The position numbers and the translations under genes were made by a program. A model generated the notes under the pieces. That model saw only the letters and a list, made by a program, of their open reading frames with translations. It was not told the DNA's origin and did no database searches. A stretch of 64,000 bases of DNA from Anaerolineaceae bacterium (GTDB lineage: Bacteria > Chloroflexota > Anaerolineae > Aggregatilineales > Phototrophicaceae). This document shows, piece after piece, positions 15,707 to 23,860 of this stretch. Positions within the stretch are counted from its first letter, which is position 1. Every line of letters starts with the position of its first letter. The stretch lies in contig PABP01000014.1 of assembly GCA_002699585.1 (NCBI GenBank), positions 620,001 to 684,000 on the forward strand, in the 5' to 3' direction.

Positions 15707-17302
15707 TCAGCTACACGACCGCCAGATAGGTGTATTACCATCCCACGAGTGCCAGGGCACGCCGAAATCGGCCCGATATTCACAGTTGGCTTGGGGGTTG
15801 TCGGCATAGATGCGGAACGAAAGCACCTCCACGAAGCCAATGCAGCCATCGACGCGATCCAGGTTGACCTCAAAACGCTTGTTGGCCGGGTTGGATGGTG
15901 TGCCCCGATAGACGGAGACATTGGCCTGCGTCTGCCAGCAATTGAGGTTATTCCACACCTCAAACGTCTGGACGCCGCTGTTGGGCAGATTGGCATTGAG
16001 CAGCAGTTGGCCGCGGCCACTCTCCTGGCGCAAAATTTGGCGGGTATTGTCGCCGCTGCCGATGTAAACGCGCGTATCATCCGTATTATCCACCACCACG
16101 TACCACTCTGGATACAGTGCTTCCCCAGCGCTGCAGTCGCGCTCTGTGAAGGAAGCCCGATCCACCAGCGCAGCAGAATCGCCATCAAGTGTGTTGGCCG
16201 TCATGTACAGTACTTCCGCCGTGGTCGATTCCCCCGGTGTGAAGAACAGGCTCAGGTCACCGGCTCGCAGGGCAGCAAAAGCAGCATCGCGGTCGCCACC
16301 GATGCTATACACCTGAATATCGCTGTTGCGCATGATGGATTCATAGGATTGATCGAGTGTGGCCTCACCTTTGAAAGCTCCCACTGCGCCGCTGACCGCG
16401 ACTTGCAGTTCTTCGGTCGTTTCTACGGAGCTGTTCGACACCGTGAACAGGATCATCTGACCATAGGTCACCGACTTGATATACAGCGGCAGGTTATCCG
16501 GCCCGATGCGGTCGCGCGTGGCCAATTGCTCGATCTCTGCCATCTTGACATCCTCCGCGAAGAAACCCGCTGGCGTCATTTCGCTGTCATCGAAGACGAT
16601 GGTATACATCGGGTGGAACAGCGTTGCCATGATGGTATGTGTCTCGACCGACTGCTCCGAACTGAAGGTCGAGTCAAAATTGCCGCTGATGCTACCGCTG
16701 GCATATTCGGCTGATAGCCCCATATCGAGCATGGCCTGCTCATAGGAATAGGCTTCCGTGATGCGATACTCTAGATTAGCCGCGATGATATCGACATCGG
16801 TGTCATTCAAACGAGGGTTTGCTTCTCGGCGGATGCTCGTCACGGCGTCATAAAGCGCATCCGGTGCAGCCGGGGAGGGCACGGTGAGCGTGGCATCTTC
16901 GATGGAGACATCCACCCGCAAATGGACGTCATTACGGGCAATCGGCAAAATGTCGATTTCGCCATCACGTAGCGATTGGCCTTCAATCAGTGCGCCCGGT
17001 AGGACATCAGCGACCGTGAAGCCCGGTACAAACACATTGCGGAACATCGCCGAGCGGTTGACATCGTATAGCTGGCAGCTATAGCGATAATTCTGTGCAT
17101 AGCTTTGCCCCGTAATCGGCTTGGCCCGCACATAACTGACAGCCTCACCCTCAACGCGCGTTTCTGCTTCGACGTTGGTTTCCCACTTGCCCAGGTTATC
17201 AAAATACGCGGTAATCTGATCTGCCGGACTGGGTCCGCAAGCCGCGATCAGCAGCATCACTATACCTAACGTGCAAATAATCATCAATCGACGTAAAAGC
17301 AT
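15707..17302 (-). CDS. Lipoprotein of the thiol-activated (cholesterol-dependent) cytolysin family
   Basis: 531 residues from the ATG at 17302, preceded by AAGGGGAAATCG. A lipoprotein signal peptide ends in IAAC (Cys22). Residues about 40-388 follow the order of cholesterol-dependent cytolysin domains 1-3: LPGALIEGQ and DILPI (about 101-121), RVDVSIED, then FHPMYTIVFDDSEMTPAGFF (split across 229-248), the signature YIKSVTYGQ (274-282), AVSGAVGAFKGEA, and the paired glycines in YSIGGDRDAAF (335-336). These match listeriolysin-type sequence in the same order. The usual C-terminal cholesterol-binding domain with its Trp-rich undecapeptide is absent. Residues about 390-531 are a different cysteine-containing beta-rich region. 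It may form pores, but a membrane-tethered non-lytic role is equally possible. Family membership is by recalled motifs, without a search. Confidence 0.75.
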   Translation of the reverse strand: MLLRRLMIICTLGIVMLLIAACGPSPADQITAYFDNLGKWETNVEAETRVEGEAVSYVRAKPITGQSYAQNYRYSCQLYDVNRSAMFRNVFVPGFTVADVLPGALIEGQSLRDGEIDILPIARNDVHLRVDVSIEDATLTVPSPAAPDALYDAVTSIRREANPRLNDTDVDIIAANLEYRITEAYSYEQAMLDMGLSAEYASGSISGNFDSTFSSEQSVETHTIMATLFHPMYTIVFDDSEMTPAGFFAEDVKMAEIEQLATRDRIGPDNLPLYIKSVTYGQMILFTVSNSSVETTEELQVAVSGAVGAFKGEATLDQSYESIMRNSDIQVYSIGGDRDAAFAALRAGDLSLFFTPGESTTAEVLYMTANTLDGDSAALVDRASFTERDCSAGEALYPEWYVVVDNTDDTRVYIGSGDNTRQILRQESGRGQLLLNANLPNSGVQTFEVWNNLNCWQTQANVSVYRGTPSNPANKRFEVNLDRVDGCIGFVEVLSFRIYADNPQANCEYRADFGVPWHSWDGNTPIWRSCS

Positions 17303-17632
17303 CGATTTCCCCTTCTCATGGATTGTTCCCAACCTAAATTAGACGTTTGTATAGGAACTATGCGCGCAGTATAGCATGCTGAACCACCCAATCGGGGCAT
17401 TGGGCAGCGATATTTTTCAGGTTATTTACGGCTGTTACTGAATTCGGGCGGCATTTTCGATAGAAGGGTGTTTCTCAGAGCATTGCCCTAGAACTCGCAA
17501 CTTTGGAGAATGGTGCCCAATATGCCCGCCATGAAAATCTTTGATTTTCACAATGGATGTTTTTTGGTGTCACCTTTTTTGCAAAAAAGGTGACAAAATC
17601 TAAAGAACATCATAGAGGTAACTGCATAGGCA
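17303..17632. other. Intergenic region with two inverted repeats
   Basis: It contains TGAAAATC / GATTTTCA with loop TTT at 17532-17550, and GTCACCTTTTTT / AAAAAAGGTGAC with a two-base spacer at 17569-17594. The second is a perfect 12-bp inverted repeat downstream of the minus-strand gene ending at 17633 and could stop transcription, although no T-run follows. No gene is seen. Confidence 0.5.
17569..17594. terminator. Perfect inverted repeat, possible transcription end
   Basis: GTCACCTTTTTT, two bases, then AAAAAAGGTGAC. It lies 39 bases downstream of the stop of the mycothiol-enzyme-like gene. The T/A-run is part of the stem, so the call as terminator is tentative. Confidence 0.4.
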
Positions 17633-18463
17633 CTACGCCATGATGGCAACCATCTTGAACAGGGGTTCTGCTAGGGCATCATCACCGCAGATCGTCGCCA
17701 GCGCTTCGGCTTTTTCTGAAGAAAGCCCTTTAGTGAACAATCGCCATGCCACATCGGCTGGTAATGTGATCGTCGTCGTGGCCTCAGCATCCAGATGCGC
17801 ATATTGACGCCAGATGTCGCCTTCCCGCCGGATATGCCAGCTATCATCCACCTCTGGGATCGTCAGCGTGACGATGGCCCCTTCTGGCGCAATGGTATAG
17901 CGATAGGTGTGCGGCATGGCCCTGGCGAAAGTATCCAGCAGCGGGTGCATGAATTCCGGCGTTTTGAGGGCCGTAATGCCCGCGCCCTCGCAGATATGCT
18001 GCGTATGCATCCAGAACTCGGTATATTCGCGGGCGATTTCCATCCAGATCGGTGCCGGTTCCATCCCAGCCCAACTGACCGGGCCGCCATCGGCCATCGG
18101 GTCCAGGCTGCGCCAGAAAGCCATTTCTTCTTCGCCGCTGGTGCGCAGCAGGTCGATCACTACTCGTGGACTGAGCCGCCGGGCAGCCTTCACCCACACA
18201 TCATTGCGATAGTTAATCCAGGCGATGAGTTCCTCATAGTTGCTGAACTGTACGGGTTCGTGATGCCCATCGCGGCGACCTGACAGCAGGCTCAGGTCGT
18301 CGCCCAGCAGATGCACCGCCACATCATGTACCGACCAGCCGTCACAGGCGGTCGGCTGCTGCCACTGCAACGGCCTGAGTTGACTGAGGATGTCCAGTAG
18401 TTCGGCACGCAATTTTTCAAAGGGTTCCAGCACATCAATCGGCTGGATGGGTTGGTCGGGCAT
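17633..18463 (-). CDS. DinB-like protein of the mycothiol-dependent maleylpyruvate isomerase family
   Basis: About 276 residues from the ATG at 18463; the frame could start six codons earlier at a TTG. The N-terminal four-helix bundle carries metal-ligand candidates in SVHDVAVHLLGD and in REYTEFWMHTQHICEG, the pattern of the MDMPI N-terminal domain (DinB superfamily). The C-terminal part (YTIAPEGAIVTLTIPEVDDSW ... LPADVAWRLFTKGLSSEKA, split by other residues) fits the SCP2-like domain common in these proteins. Members use or once used a thiol cofactor. Chloroflexota are not known to make mycothiol, so the substrate is open. No operon partner is adjacent. Confidence 0.78.
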   Translation of the reverse strand: MPDQPIQPIDVLEPFEKLRAELLDILSQLRPLQWQQPTACDGWSVHDVAVHLLGDDLSLLSGRRDGHHEPVQFSNYEELIAWINYRNDVWVKAARRLSPRVVIDLLRTSGEEEMAFWRSLDPMADGGPVSWAGMEPAPIWMEIAREYTEFWMHTQHICEGAGITALKTPEFMHPLLDTFARAMPHTYRYTIAPEGAIVTLTIPEVDDSWHIRREGDIWRQYAHLDAEATTTITLPADVAWRLFTKGLSSEKAEALATICGDDALAEPLFKMVAIMA

Positions 18464-18782
18464 GGTTGAACTCAATTTCAAGCGCGGGACACGGATATTA
18501 TGGGTTCACTATATCACCCTTATCTGCCATTGTGCGCTTACGATGGCACCAATTCGTCATATGGTGATGGAAAGCGACAAAAAAGCGCCGGCGTCAATTG
18601 TGGCAAGGTAAGGTGTGGTGTTATACTGCCTGTTAGATGGCAACTGATCTTGTGATATAACTTGCGATATAGACCCAACTTTGGGATATATTGCCAGTCG
18701 ATAAGCCTGATTTTACAAACTGATTGACAATTTTCTTTAACGACCTGACTTAACGAATTGAACCCATGAAGCGGGGGCGACA
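18464..18782. other. Divergent region upstream of the STAND ATPase gene
   Basis: No gene. It holds a promoter candidate (listed separately), three spaced GATATA motifs (about 18654-18690), and a TTGACA at 18724. Confidence 0.45.
18598..18627 (+). promoter_or_regulatory. Candidate promoter of the STAND ATPase gene
   Basis: TTGTGG and TATACT are separated by 18 bases. The leader to the ATG at 18783 would be about 150 bases. Confidence 0.35.
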
Positions 18783-21401
18783 ATGGCCGATTATACACCC
18801 CTGGAAGTTCCAGTTACTGACTTGAGCAGCCTGCCACTGATGCACCCGGGCCGTCCAGTTGGGCGCGATGCGATCATCAAGGAATTATATGATACCGCGC
18901 GCCAAAATCGCCCGGTGCTGCTCTATGGCGTGCCAGGGATCGGCAAGACGACGCTGGCGGCGGCCTTGTCGGCAGCTTTTATTCAACAGCCCGGTGGCGT
19001 GCTCTGGCTCAATGGCCAGGTGCCGACCTTTGCCGCTTTGCTGGTGAAGATCGGGCGGGCCTATGGTCTGGATGAGGTCACCCAGAGCCAGAAACCGGGC
19101 AGCCTGGTCGGGACAGTCGCCACTGCCTTGATGCAAAACAAGCCCTTAGTCGTTATCGACAATGTGAGCAATGCCCATATCGCCGGACAGTTTGTGGAAA
19201 AGTGTACGGGCAACTTGCCTGTGATTCTCATCAGCCAGGAAGCGCTCGAAGGCGACTGGCAGACCATCCACGTCGAAAGTCTGGTCGATACCGATGCTGT
19301 CGCGCTCTTTAAGCAAAAGGCGGGCATCGGTAATAGCGCAAATGCCCCCGATATTTATAGCATCGTCAAACTGCTGGGCTATCAGCCGTTCGCCATTTGC
19401 ATCGCGGCCCGGTCAATGGCAGCCAGCAAGCAGGATGCCCATAGCTACTCAGAAGCCCTGCGCCAGATCGACGCCAAGACCGAGGGCAACAGTGGCATGA
19501 CTGCCCTGACCGCAAGCTATCGCTCTCTGACTGGGGCACTGCAAGGCTTGCTCTTGATGCTCGGTGCAACCTTCCGCGGCCAGGCCAGTGCGGAACTGCT
19601 CAGTATGGTGAGTGGCGCGCCCCTTGATGCGATCAACCAGGCCATGACCGTCCTCAGCCAACTATATCTTGTGGAAAAATACACCGTCGCCGGGGCCGAT
19701 GCCTATCGCCTGCACCCCATTACCTACCAGTTCTCCAAGGCGCTCCTGGAGGGCAAAAATCAGCTCACGACCTTGCAGCAAAAAGTCCGTGACGCCATCA
19801 TGGACTATGCGCGCAAATATAGCACCGACGATGTGTCTTATACCAAACTGGCCATCGAAATGGACAACATCCTGGCGACCGCTCGTTGGGCATCCGACCA
19901 GGGCGACCGCAATACAGCCAATGCCTTATTAGAGACATTAACCCGCGCCAATAGCTTCGTGCAGGATGCGGGCTATGTCTATGAATTGCTACAATTGCAG
20001 GGCAGCGGCAGCGGCTATACCACCGCCTTCCCTGCCTATGGCCCGGAAGCCATCCCCGAACGCGATGACGATGAACCCATCGACGACGCTTACATGCTCG
20101 ACGACCAGGACGACATCGCCTATTACGATGAAGAAGATGATGATTTCAGCGATGACGACGACTTCGACGACGAGGATGATGCATACCTCGATGACGATGG
20201 CGATTTTGAGTCATTCGACGATGAAGGCTTTGGCGAGGCGGATGATAGCGAAGCGGTCAATACCATTCTCGAAGGCGTGATGTCTGCGCCCAACCCGGTG
20301 ATGACCAACACGCCCGATGTCCTCGATGTTCCCAGCTTTGATGAAATGAGCACCCAGAAACTGATGGGCGTCGATATTGAGCAGCTCCGTATGGCGCTTA
20401 ATGCGGCCAAGATGGAAGATGACATCGACCGTCAGAAGAAGCTGTTGGATGCCATCGGCAAGGTTCAGGTCGCCCAGGGTAAAGAAACGGAAGCCATCAC
20501 GACCTACGCCGACTTGCTCGACCTGCTCGACAGCCTGGAAATGGACGATATTGACGACGAAGGTACGCTGGAAACGCTCGATGTGCTGTCCTCGCTGCTG
20601 GTGAAGACCGAAAATGCCCAGGCTGCTTTGATGCACACCCGGCGTGGCATCGAACTGGCGGAGGAGTTAGAAGACAGCGAAACTCAGATGCGCATTTTGC
20701 GCACGCAGGGCGCTGCTCGTCAGGATTTGGGCGAGAGTGAGGCGGCCATTGCATCCTTTAGCGAGGCACTTAATATCGCCCGTTCCCTGGATGATAGCGA
20801 CAGCGAAGCCCTCATTCTGTACGAACTCGGTTATGCCTACCTCGACAACGGTGATGCCGACCGCGCTATCGAAACCTGGGGCCAGAGCCGCCCGCTGTTC
20901 CGCGAACAGGACCGGCGCGAGTATGAAGGCCGCGTGTTGGGTGGCCTGGGTGCCGCCTATGCCGAGCTGGAGCGCTGGAGCGAGGCCATCAGCAACTACA
21001 AGGCCGCGCTGCATATCGCCCGCGAAGTGCGCAATCGTGAAGAAGAAATGCTGCAACTTAGTAACCTCGGTCAGGCACAGGTACAGGCCGGACTGCTGCC
21101 CGATGCGCTCTTGAGTTATCGTCAGGCACTCTACGTCGCTTACCTGACCGAAGACAAGCGTCACATCACGACCGCCATTGTTGATCTGGTCAACTTGATG
21201 ATGCGCAGTAAGCGCCTGTTGGGCATCTGCAAATTGCTGGTACAGGATGGCCTCAATCACGATCCCGATGACCGCGAACTGGCCCAGCTAGAGCGCTCCT
21301 TAGATACCCTGCTCGAAGAAGCCGCCGAGAAGGGCATCCAGCAAGCACCTGTCGCTGGGTCCGCCCGTGATTACGCGGAAAATGCCTACGAACTGCTTTA
21401 G
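18783..21401 (+). CDS. STAND-type ATPase with C-terminal TPR repeats
   Basis: 872 residues. An NB-ARC-like ATPase domain starts almost at the N terminus: Walker A GVPGIGKTTL with Lys55, and Walker B-like PLVVIDNV. A winged-helix-like region follows (SLTGALQGLLLMLGATFRGQASAELLSMVS, in pieces). A strikingly acidic linker (about 425-490, runs of Asp/Glu with few other residues) joins it to at least five tetratricopeptide repeats (about 580-830, for example AIASFSEALNIARSLDD, AIETWGQSRPLF, AISNYKAALHIAREV). STAND proteins act as ligand-triggered switches. Here no effector domain precedes the ATPase, so output may go through the TPRs. The gene is followed by a terminator and the glycosyltransferase gene. 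Confidence 0.88.
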   Translation: MADYTPLEVPVTDLSSLPLMHPGRPVGRDAIIKELYDTARQNRPVLLYGVPGIGKTTLAAALSAAFIQQPGGVLWLNGQVPTFAALLVKIGRAYGLDEVTQSQKPGSLVGTVATALMQNKPLVVIDNVSNAHIAGQFVEKCTGNLPVILISQEALEGDWQTIHVESLVDTDAVALFKQKAGIGNSANAPDIYSIVKLLGYQPFAICIAARSMAASKQDAHSYSEALRQIDAKTEGNSGMTALTASYRSLTGALQGLLLMLGATFRGQASAELLSMVSGAPLDAINQAMTVLSQLYLVEKYTVAGADAYRLHPITYQFSKALLEGKNQLTTLQQKVRDAIMDYARKYSTDDVSYTKLAIEMDNILATARWASDQGDRNTANALLETLTRANSFVQDAGYVYELLQLQGSGSGYTTAFPAYGPEAIPERDDDEPIDDAYMLDDQDDIAYYDEEDDDFSDDDDFDDEDDAYLDDDGDFESFDDEGFGEADDSEAVNTILEGVMSAPNPVMTNTPDVLDVPSFDEMSTQKLMGVDIEQLRMALNAAKMEDDIDRQKKLLDAIGKVQVAQGKETEAITTYADLLDLLDSLEMDDIDDEGTLETLDVLSSLLVKTENAQAALMHTRRGIELAEELEDSETQMRILRTQGAARQDLGESEAAIASFSEALNIARSLDDSDSEALILYELGYAYLDNGDADRAIETWGQSRPLFREQDRREYEGRVLGGLGAAYAELERWSEAISNYKAALHIAREVRNREEEMLQLSNLGQAQVQAGLLPDALLSYRQALYVAYLTEDKRHITTAIVDLVNLMMRSKRLLGICKLLVQDGLNHDPDDRELAQLERSLDTLLEEAAEKGIQQAPVAGSARDYAENAYELL

Positions 21402-21422
21402 GTCTACACGCAGCACCTAGTA

Positions 21423-21460
21423 ACGCAGCACGTCATTCGTTAGGATGGGTGCTGCGTTTA
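21423..21460 (+). terminator. Hairpin terminator after the STAND gene
   Basis: AACGCAGCAC pairs with GTGCTGCGTT across a 17-base loop, followed by TAATTT. A third copy of ACGCAGCAC lies just upstream (21409). Confidence 0.65.
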
Positions 21461-21479
21461 ATTTGATAAGCCTTTCCCT

Positions 21480-23414
21480 ATGAATTTGCTCAAGTCCCAG
21501 TCATTTCAACGCGGGTCGCCACTGATCGTCGTGCTGTTGCTGGCGGCCTTTTTGCGCTTTAGCTATCCCGGTGTGAACTCCTTCGCCAGTGACGAGGCTC
21601 GTGTGAGCCTCATGGCCCTGGATACCGTGCATGGCGTCCAGTTCGCTACCTATGGCATTCCCTCGTCTGCGGGTGCGCGCAACCTCCCGGCTTCGATCTA
21701 TGCCTTTGTACCGCCCTTCATGGTGTCGTCCGATCCCCTGGTAGCGACTTATTTTGTCGGCCTGCTCAACATCGCCGCGATTGCTATCGTGTATATTTTT
21801 GCCTCCCGCTTGTGGGGCATTCCGGTCGCTGCCGCCGCCGCGCTCTATCTGGCGATAGCGCCCTTCAACGTCTTTTTCAGTCGCAACATCTGGACCCAGG
21901 ACCTGCTGCTGACGCTCAGTAGCCTGTGGCTGATATCAGCCTATTTGGCGGTGCAATCCCCCTCAACCCGCACACGCCGCCTGTCATTATTGGCCCTGAC
22001 CGTCATCACGGGCGTTGGCTTCCAGATTCACTTTGCGGCTATCAGCCTGATATTCGCCTGGGTCTACATGGTCTTGCGTTACAAATGGTGGAAAAATTGG
22101 CTGGCGCTCGGTGGGGGCATTGCGCTGTCGTTCGTGCTGCTGCTTCCGTTCTTGTATACAGCCGCCTGCTGCGCCCCGGAACTCATCAGCGAATATGTGT
22201 CCGGCGCGGGTGATGCGGCAGTCGATGGCTACCGTTCGCCGCTGCTGTTGACGCTGCGACTGGCTACCAACCATTATTGGGACTATCTGGCAGCAGGTGA
22301 CTTGGTACAGGGAACGGCCATCACCCAGACAACCATCGTATCAGTTGTCCTGATGACCATTTTGCTGTTGGTGGGAGCTATTAGTTTCGTCATTTCCTGG
22401 CGACGCAATATGACCCGCGATCAGCGCATCGCTAGCGAAATTCTGCTGGTGCTGCTAATCATGCCTATACTTGCCTTTACGCTGCTGCCATTTACGGCAC
22501 GGCTGCACTACTTCCTGACCACGCTGCCTGTCATCGCCCTGATTGTCGCCATGCCGTTTTTTGCTTTTCGCAATTATCTACTGCGGTGGGGCATGGTGCT
22601 GCTCCTAGCGGCGACCTGTGGCCTGTGGTTCATCCAGATCGAACATAACCTCAGTACCATAAATGGCCGGACTGCGCCAATGGGTATGGGAACCACCCTG
22701 CAAAGCGTACAGGATGCGGCTTCGCAATTGCCTGCTGATGTGCCCATTGTCATGCATACCCAATCGACCGACACCTACACGCGCGGCGAACCGGCAACCT
22801 GGCGGGTGATGTTCTATGAGCGCGATATGCGTCTGGTCAACGGCTGGACCAATGCCATTTTGCCATCGGGTCCGGCGCTGTTCGTCACCGATGCCGATGG
22901 CATGCCCGCCTTTGAAGAAGTCAATGCTTACCTGGATGATGCGCAAGATTACCAGCCAATTGAAGGCGCGCCACCTGTCTATGCCGGGACCATCAACTTT
23001 GATGCTTTCGATGAATTGTACAACTGGCTGGACGAGCCGGTCGCTTTTTCCAGTGGCCTGACCTTGCTCGGCTGGCGTGCCCGGACCATCTCGCAACGCT
23101 TCCGTGTCTCGACAGTCTATCGCATCGACGCCCTGCCATCGGACACGCAGATTCGCCAGTTTACCCATTTGCGCACGCCCGATGCCCTCGACCCGACCAC
23201 GCCGCCCTCGCTGGTAGCTGATATTCCCTTCACGCCGCAGAATTGGCGCGTCGGGGACATCCTCATTGGCATAGCTGATTTCATGGCGCTCGACCAGATA
23301 CCGGAAACCGTCACCCTCGACCTGGGCCATTACCGTGTCGATACGGGTACGCGTTTCCCACGCATCGATGGCAGCGGCGATTCCGTCCGCATCAGCGATG
23401 TGCCCCGCAACTAA
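21480..23414 (+). CDS. Membrane glycosyltransferase of the GT39/ArnT-like fold
   Basis: 644 residues with about ten to twelve transmembrane helices in the first 420, then a soluble C-terminal beta domain (about 430-644). The first extracytoplasmic loop has NSFASDEARVSLM, matching the acidic catalytic loop of PMT/ArnT-type enzymes, and FNVFFSRNIWTQDLLLTLSSLW fits the second conserved block. These enzymes move a sugar from a polyprenyl-phosphate donor to a protein, lipid or glycan on the outer face. Donor and acceptor are unknown. The upstream gene is separated by a terminator, so it probably has its own transcript. Confidence 0.8.
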   Translation: MNLLKSQSFQRGSPLIVVLLLAAFLRFSYPGVNSFASDEARVSLMALDTVHGVQFATYGIPSSAGARNLPASIYAFVPPFMVSSDPLVATYFVGLLNIAAIAIVYIFASRLWGIPVAAAAALYLAIAPFNVFFSRNIWTQDLLLTLSSLWLISAYLAVQSPSTRTRRLSLLALTVITGVGFQIHFAAISLIFAWVYMVLRYKWWKNWLALGGGIALSFVLLLPFLYTAACCAPELISEYVSGAGDAAVDGYRSPLLLTLRLATNHYWDYLAAGDLVQGTAITQTTIVSVVLMTILLLVGAISFVISWRRNMTRDQRIASEILLVLLIMPILAFTLLPFTARLHYFLTTLPVIALIVAMPFFAFRNYLLRWGMVLLLAATCGLWFIQIEHNLSTINGRTAPMGMGTTLQSVQDAASQLPADVPIVMHTQSTDTYTRGEPATWRVMFYERDMRLVNGWTNAILPSGPALFVTDADGMPAFEEVNAYLDDAQDYQPIEGAPPVYAGTINFDAFDELYNWLDEPVAFSSGLTLLGWRARTISQRFRVSTVYRIDALPSDTQIRQFTHLRTPDALDPTTPPSLVADIPFTPQNWRVGDILIGIADFMALDQIPETVTLDLGHYRVDTGTRFPRIDGSGDSVRISDVPRN

Positions 23415-23488
23415 TTTCGCTTCATGCGGAGCACAAATTCGCGCTTCTGTAGCAGATTGACTGATAAGTAAAACAGCGATGACGAGTC

Positions 23489-23507
23489 GTAGGGACGCAG
23501 CATGCTG
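23489..23507. repeat. REP-like palindrome, family B (truncated copy)
   Basis: It reads GTAGGGACGCAGCATGCTG and then diverges, so only part of the right arm of the family B palindrome is kept. Confidence 0.6.
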
Positions 23508-23544
23508 GTACGAATACTAAATAACTTGGAAAGTTGTTTTTTTG

Positions 23545-23611
23545 GCCCTCATCCCCCAGCCCCCTTCTCCCCCAGGCGAAGGGGGTTCAAGAGAGGGATA
23601 CAGGGTGAGGA
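23545..23611. repeat. C/G-rich foldable intergenic element
   Basis: It begins CCCTCATCCCCC and ends GGATACAGGGTGAGG, with an internal arm CCCCCTTCTCCC opposite GGCGAAGGGGG. Elements of this kind are common extragenic repeats. Fragments with similar words occur near 8270, 29393 and 55740. Confidence 0.55.
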
Positions 23612-23860
23612 CTGAAACGCCTTCCACGCTATTGTGCATAGCTACTAGCATCCTGCGTCCATTTACTTGCAAAAAACCAACGACTAAAAACTAAAAACTT
23701 GTACTTCATTCAACTCTCTCTTGAAAAAATAAGGGCTAAAGTAGTAGGGTAAGCTAGGCAGAATTCGCAGCGCCGATACGGCATATCACGTATAGCGAAT
23801 AAGACCACCATAACCAGCGAACTTAACGATCATGTCCTCTAGGAGTAGCAACCGACACCC

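Larger units (their letters stand above)
23415..23860. other. Repeat-rich intergenic region
   Basis: 446 bases without a gene. It contains half of a family B palindrome (GTAGGGACGCAGCATGCTG at 23489) and a C/G-rich element at about 23545-23611 that can fold (CCCCTTCTCCC against GAAGGGGG, outer CCCTCATCCC against GGGTGAGG). Related shorter stretches lie near 8270, 29393 and 55740. The last 100 bases are AT-rich and probably hold the promoter of the GH5-like gene. Confidence 0.6.

Noticed and set aside
15692..16714. Plus-strand open frame of 340 codons
   Set aside because: It is antisense to the cytolysin-family gene, whose motifs occur on the minus strand in proper order. It begins inside the terminator region.
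22605..23330. Minus-strand open frame of 241 codons opposite the glycosyltransferase
   Set aside because: It is a shadow of the C-terminal domain, without a Shine-Dalgarno or recognisable content.
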